A DNA stretch of 64,000 bases from Rhodocyclaceae bacterium (lineage in GTDB: Bacteria > Pseudomonadota > Gammaproteobacteria > Burkholderiales > Rhodocyclaceae), in assembly GCA_008080565.1 (NCBI GenBank), contig VIKE01000005.1, positions 1 through 64,000 of the forward strand. The letters are read 5' to 3'. Position numbers and translations under genes: made by a program. Positions 63,048 through 64,000 of this stretch are shown in pieces. Numbering within the stretch: position 1 is the first letter of the stretch; every line of letters starts with the position of its first letter. The notes under the pieces are model-generated. The model ran no database searches, was not told where the DNA came from, and was given only the letters and a program-made list of their open reading frames with translations.

Positions 63048-64000
63048 ATGTCCAAGCAATTTGACGTGCTCGTTATCGGTGGTGGCCCCGGCGGTTATGT
63101 CGCAGCCATCCGCGCCGCCCAGCTCGGTTTTTCCGCTGCCTGCTGCGAATCCAATCCTTATGCCGACCCCAAGGGCGAGCCACGCCTCGGCGGCACCTGC
63201 CTGAACGTTGGCTGCATTCCCTCCAAGGCACTGCTGCACACCTCGCACCTGTTCGAGGAAGCCGGTCACAGCTTTGAAGGCCAGGGCATCAAGGTTGGCA
63301 AGGCGACAATTGACGTGCCGGTCATGAAGGGCCGCAAGGACACCATCGTTACCCAACTGACGTCCGGCATCAAGGGCCTGTTCAAGAAGAACAAGGTTAC
63401 CCTGCTCAACGGTCATGGTTCCTTTGTCGGCAAGGAAGGCGATCTGTACAAGGTCAAGGTTGGTGCCGACGAGGTACTGGCCAAGCAGGTCATCATCGCT
63501 ACCGGCTCCAAGCCGCGTCACCTGCCGAACGTGCCGGTGGACAACAAGATCGTCATGGACAACGAAGGCGCCCTGAATCAGGAATCCGTGCCCAAGAAGC
63601 TGGCCATCATCGGTGCCGGCGTCATCGGTCTGGAAATGGGTTCGGTCTGGCGTCGCGTCGGTTCCGAAGTCACCATCCTTGAAGCAATGCCTGATTTTCT
63701 GGCTTTTGCCGATCAGGATATCGCCAAGGAAGCGCTCAAGCTGTTCACCAAGCAGGGTCTGAACATCCAGACAGGCGTCAAGATTGGCGATATCAAGACG
63801 ACCAAGAAGGGCGTCTCGATTGCCTATGAAACGAAGGACGGCAAGGCTGAGAAGCTCGATGCCGACCGCCTGATCGTTTCCATCGGTCGCATCCCGAACA
63901 CTGACGGCCTGAATGGCGAAGCGGTTGGCCTCAAGCTGACTGATCGCGGCATGGTTGAAGTCGATGGCCATTGCAAGACCAACCTGCCGGGTGTCTGGGC
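63048..64000 (+). CDS. lpdA: Dihydrolipoamide dehydrogenase (E3), 3' end beyond the window
   Basis: The first 317 codons are visible. FAD-binding GGGPGGYVAAIRAAQLG, the redox-active disulfide GGTCLNVGCIPSKALL, the NAD motif GAGVIGLEMGSVWRRVG and VSIGRIPNTDGL are all present, so this is a normal E3. It regenerates the lipoamide of SucB. The interface domain with the catalytic histidine lies beyond the right edge. It is the last gene of the oxoglutarate dehydrogenase set. Confidence 0.95.
   Translation, partial: MSKQFDVLVIGGGPGGYVAAIRAAQLGFSAACCESNPYADPKGEPRLGGTCLNVGCIPSKALLHTSHLFEEAGHSFEGQGIKVGKATIDVPVMKGRKDTIVTQLTSGIKGLFKKNKVTLLNGHGSFVGKEGDLYKVKVGADEVLAKQVIIATGSKPRHLPNVPVDNKIVMDNEGALNQESVPKKLAIIGAGVIGLEMGSVWRRVGSEVTILEAMPDFLAFADQDIAKEALKLFTKQGLNIQTGVKIGDIKTTKKGVSIAYETKDGKAEKLDADRLIVSIGRIPNTDGLNGEAVGLKLTDRGMVEVDGHCKTNLPGVW

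Noticed and set aside
1..64000. tRNA, rRNA, CRISPR array or insertion sequence
   Set aside because: I looked for T-loop-like GGTTCGANTCC, regularly spaced repeats and transposase motifs and saw none.

Overview
The window is a bacterial chromosome segment of roughly 60% GC. The TCA block mdh / gntR / sdhCDAB-sdhE-gltA-sucA-sucB-lpdA, plus acnB, psd, nnrS and dusC, fits a betaproteobacterium, most likely Rhodocyclales (Dechloromonas/Azonexus-like). The taxon is inferred from gene content and order only. I saw no rRNA, tRNA, insertion sequence or CRISPR array.

Region 1 (1-13.9 kb, accessory catabolism). A minus-strand operon has the content and order of an aerobic indole-3-acetate (iac) cluster: amidase (H), acyl-CoA-dehydrogenase-like monooxygenase (A), small alpha/beta protein (B), SnoaL-like protein (I), Rieske dioxygenase alpha and beta (C, D) and the start of an SDR (E). 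It runs off the left edge, where F and G would be expected. Across a roughly 480-bp AT-rich gap is a tandem 4-oxalocrotonate-tautomerase fusion. Next comes a sigma-54-type promoter with an upstream dyad, driving a branched-chain-type ABC importer (binding protein, permease, fused permease-ATPase, ATPase). Downstream are a PanE-like reductase, a class II aldolase-like protein and a MarR regulator. I read the whole as uptake, degradation and control of an indolic or aromatic acid.

Region 2 (14.3-28.3 kb). A dusC / TrmB-like / YkgJ operon is followed by a lower-GC TIR-TPR gene split by a frameshift and by a MoxR/CoxE pair. A three-gene operon then encodes a TonB-dependent receptor, a periplasmic binding protein and a 1343-residue hybrid kinase carrying HPt, two receivers, GGDEF and EAL.

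Region 3 (28.3-32.6 kb). An undescribed-looking operon encodes a thiamine-diphosphate enzyme, an SDR and two divergent citrate-synthase-fold proteins that both lack the usual catalytic histidine. A perfect CRP-type half-site pair lies upstream.

Region 4 (32.9-50.8 kb). acnB is followed by mostly single housekeeping or accessory genes: DUF188, MBL hydrolase, beta-helix protein, psd, glyoxalase/WYL pair, rlmF, orphan AAA ATPase, nnrS, nitronate monooxygenase-like, a porin / PstS-like pair, a CBS protein and truC. A dispersed motif of about 36 bp recurs between genes.

Region 5 (50.8-64 kb). A malyl-CoA-lyase-like gene and mdh lie divergent to a GntR/UTRA regulator, with a perfect 16-bp palindrome between mdh and gntR. 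The sdh-gltA-suc-lpd genes follow. Weaker matches to the palindrome occur upstream of acnB, suggesting that this regulator controls TCA genes.
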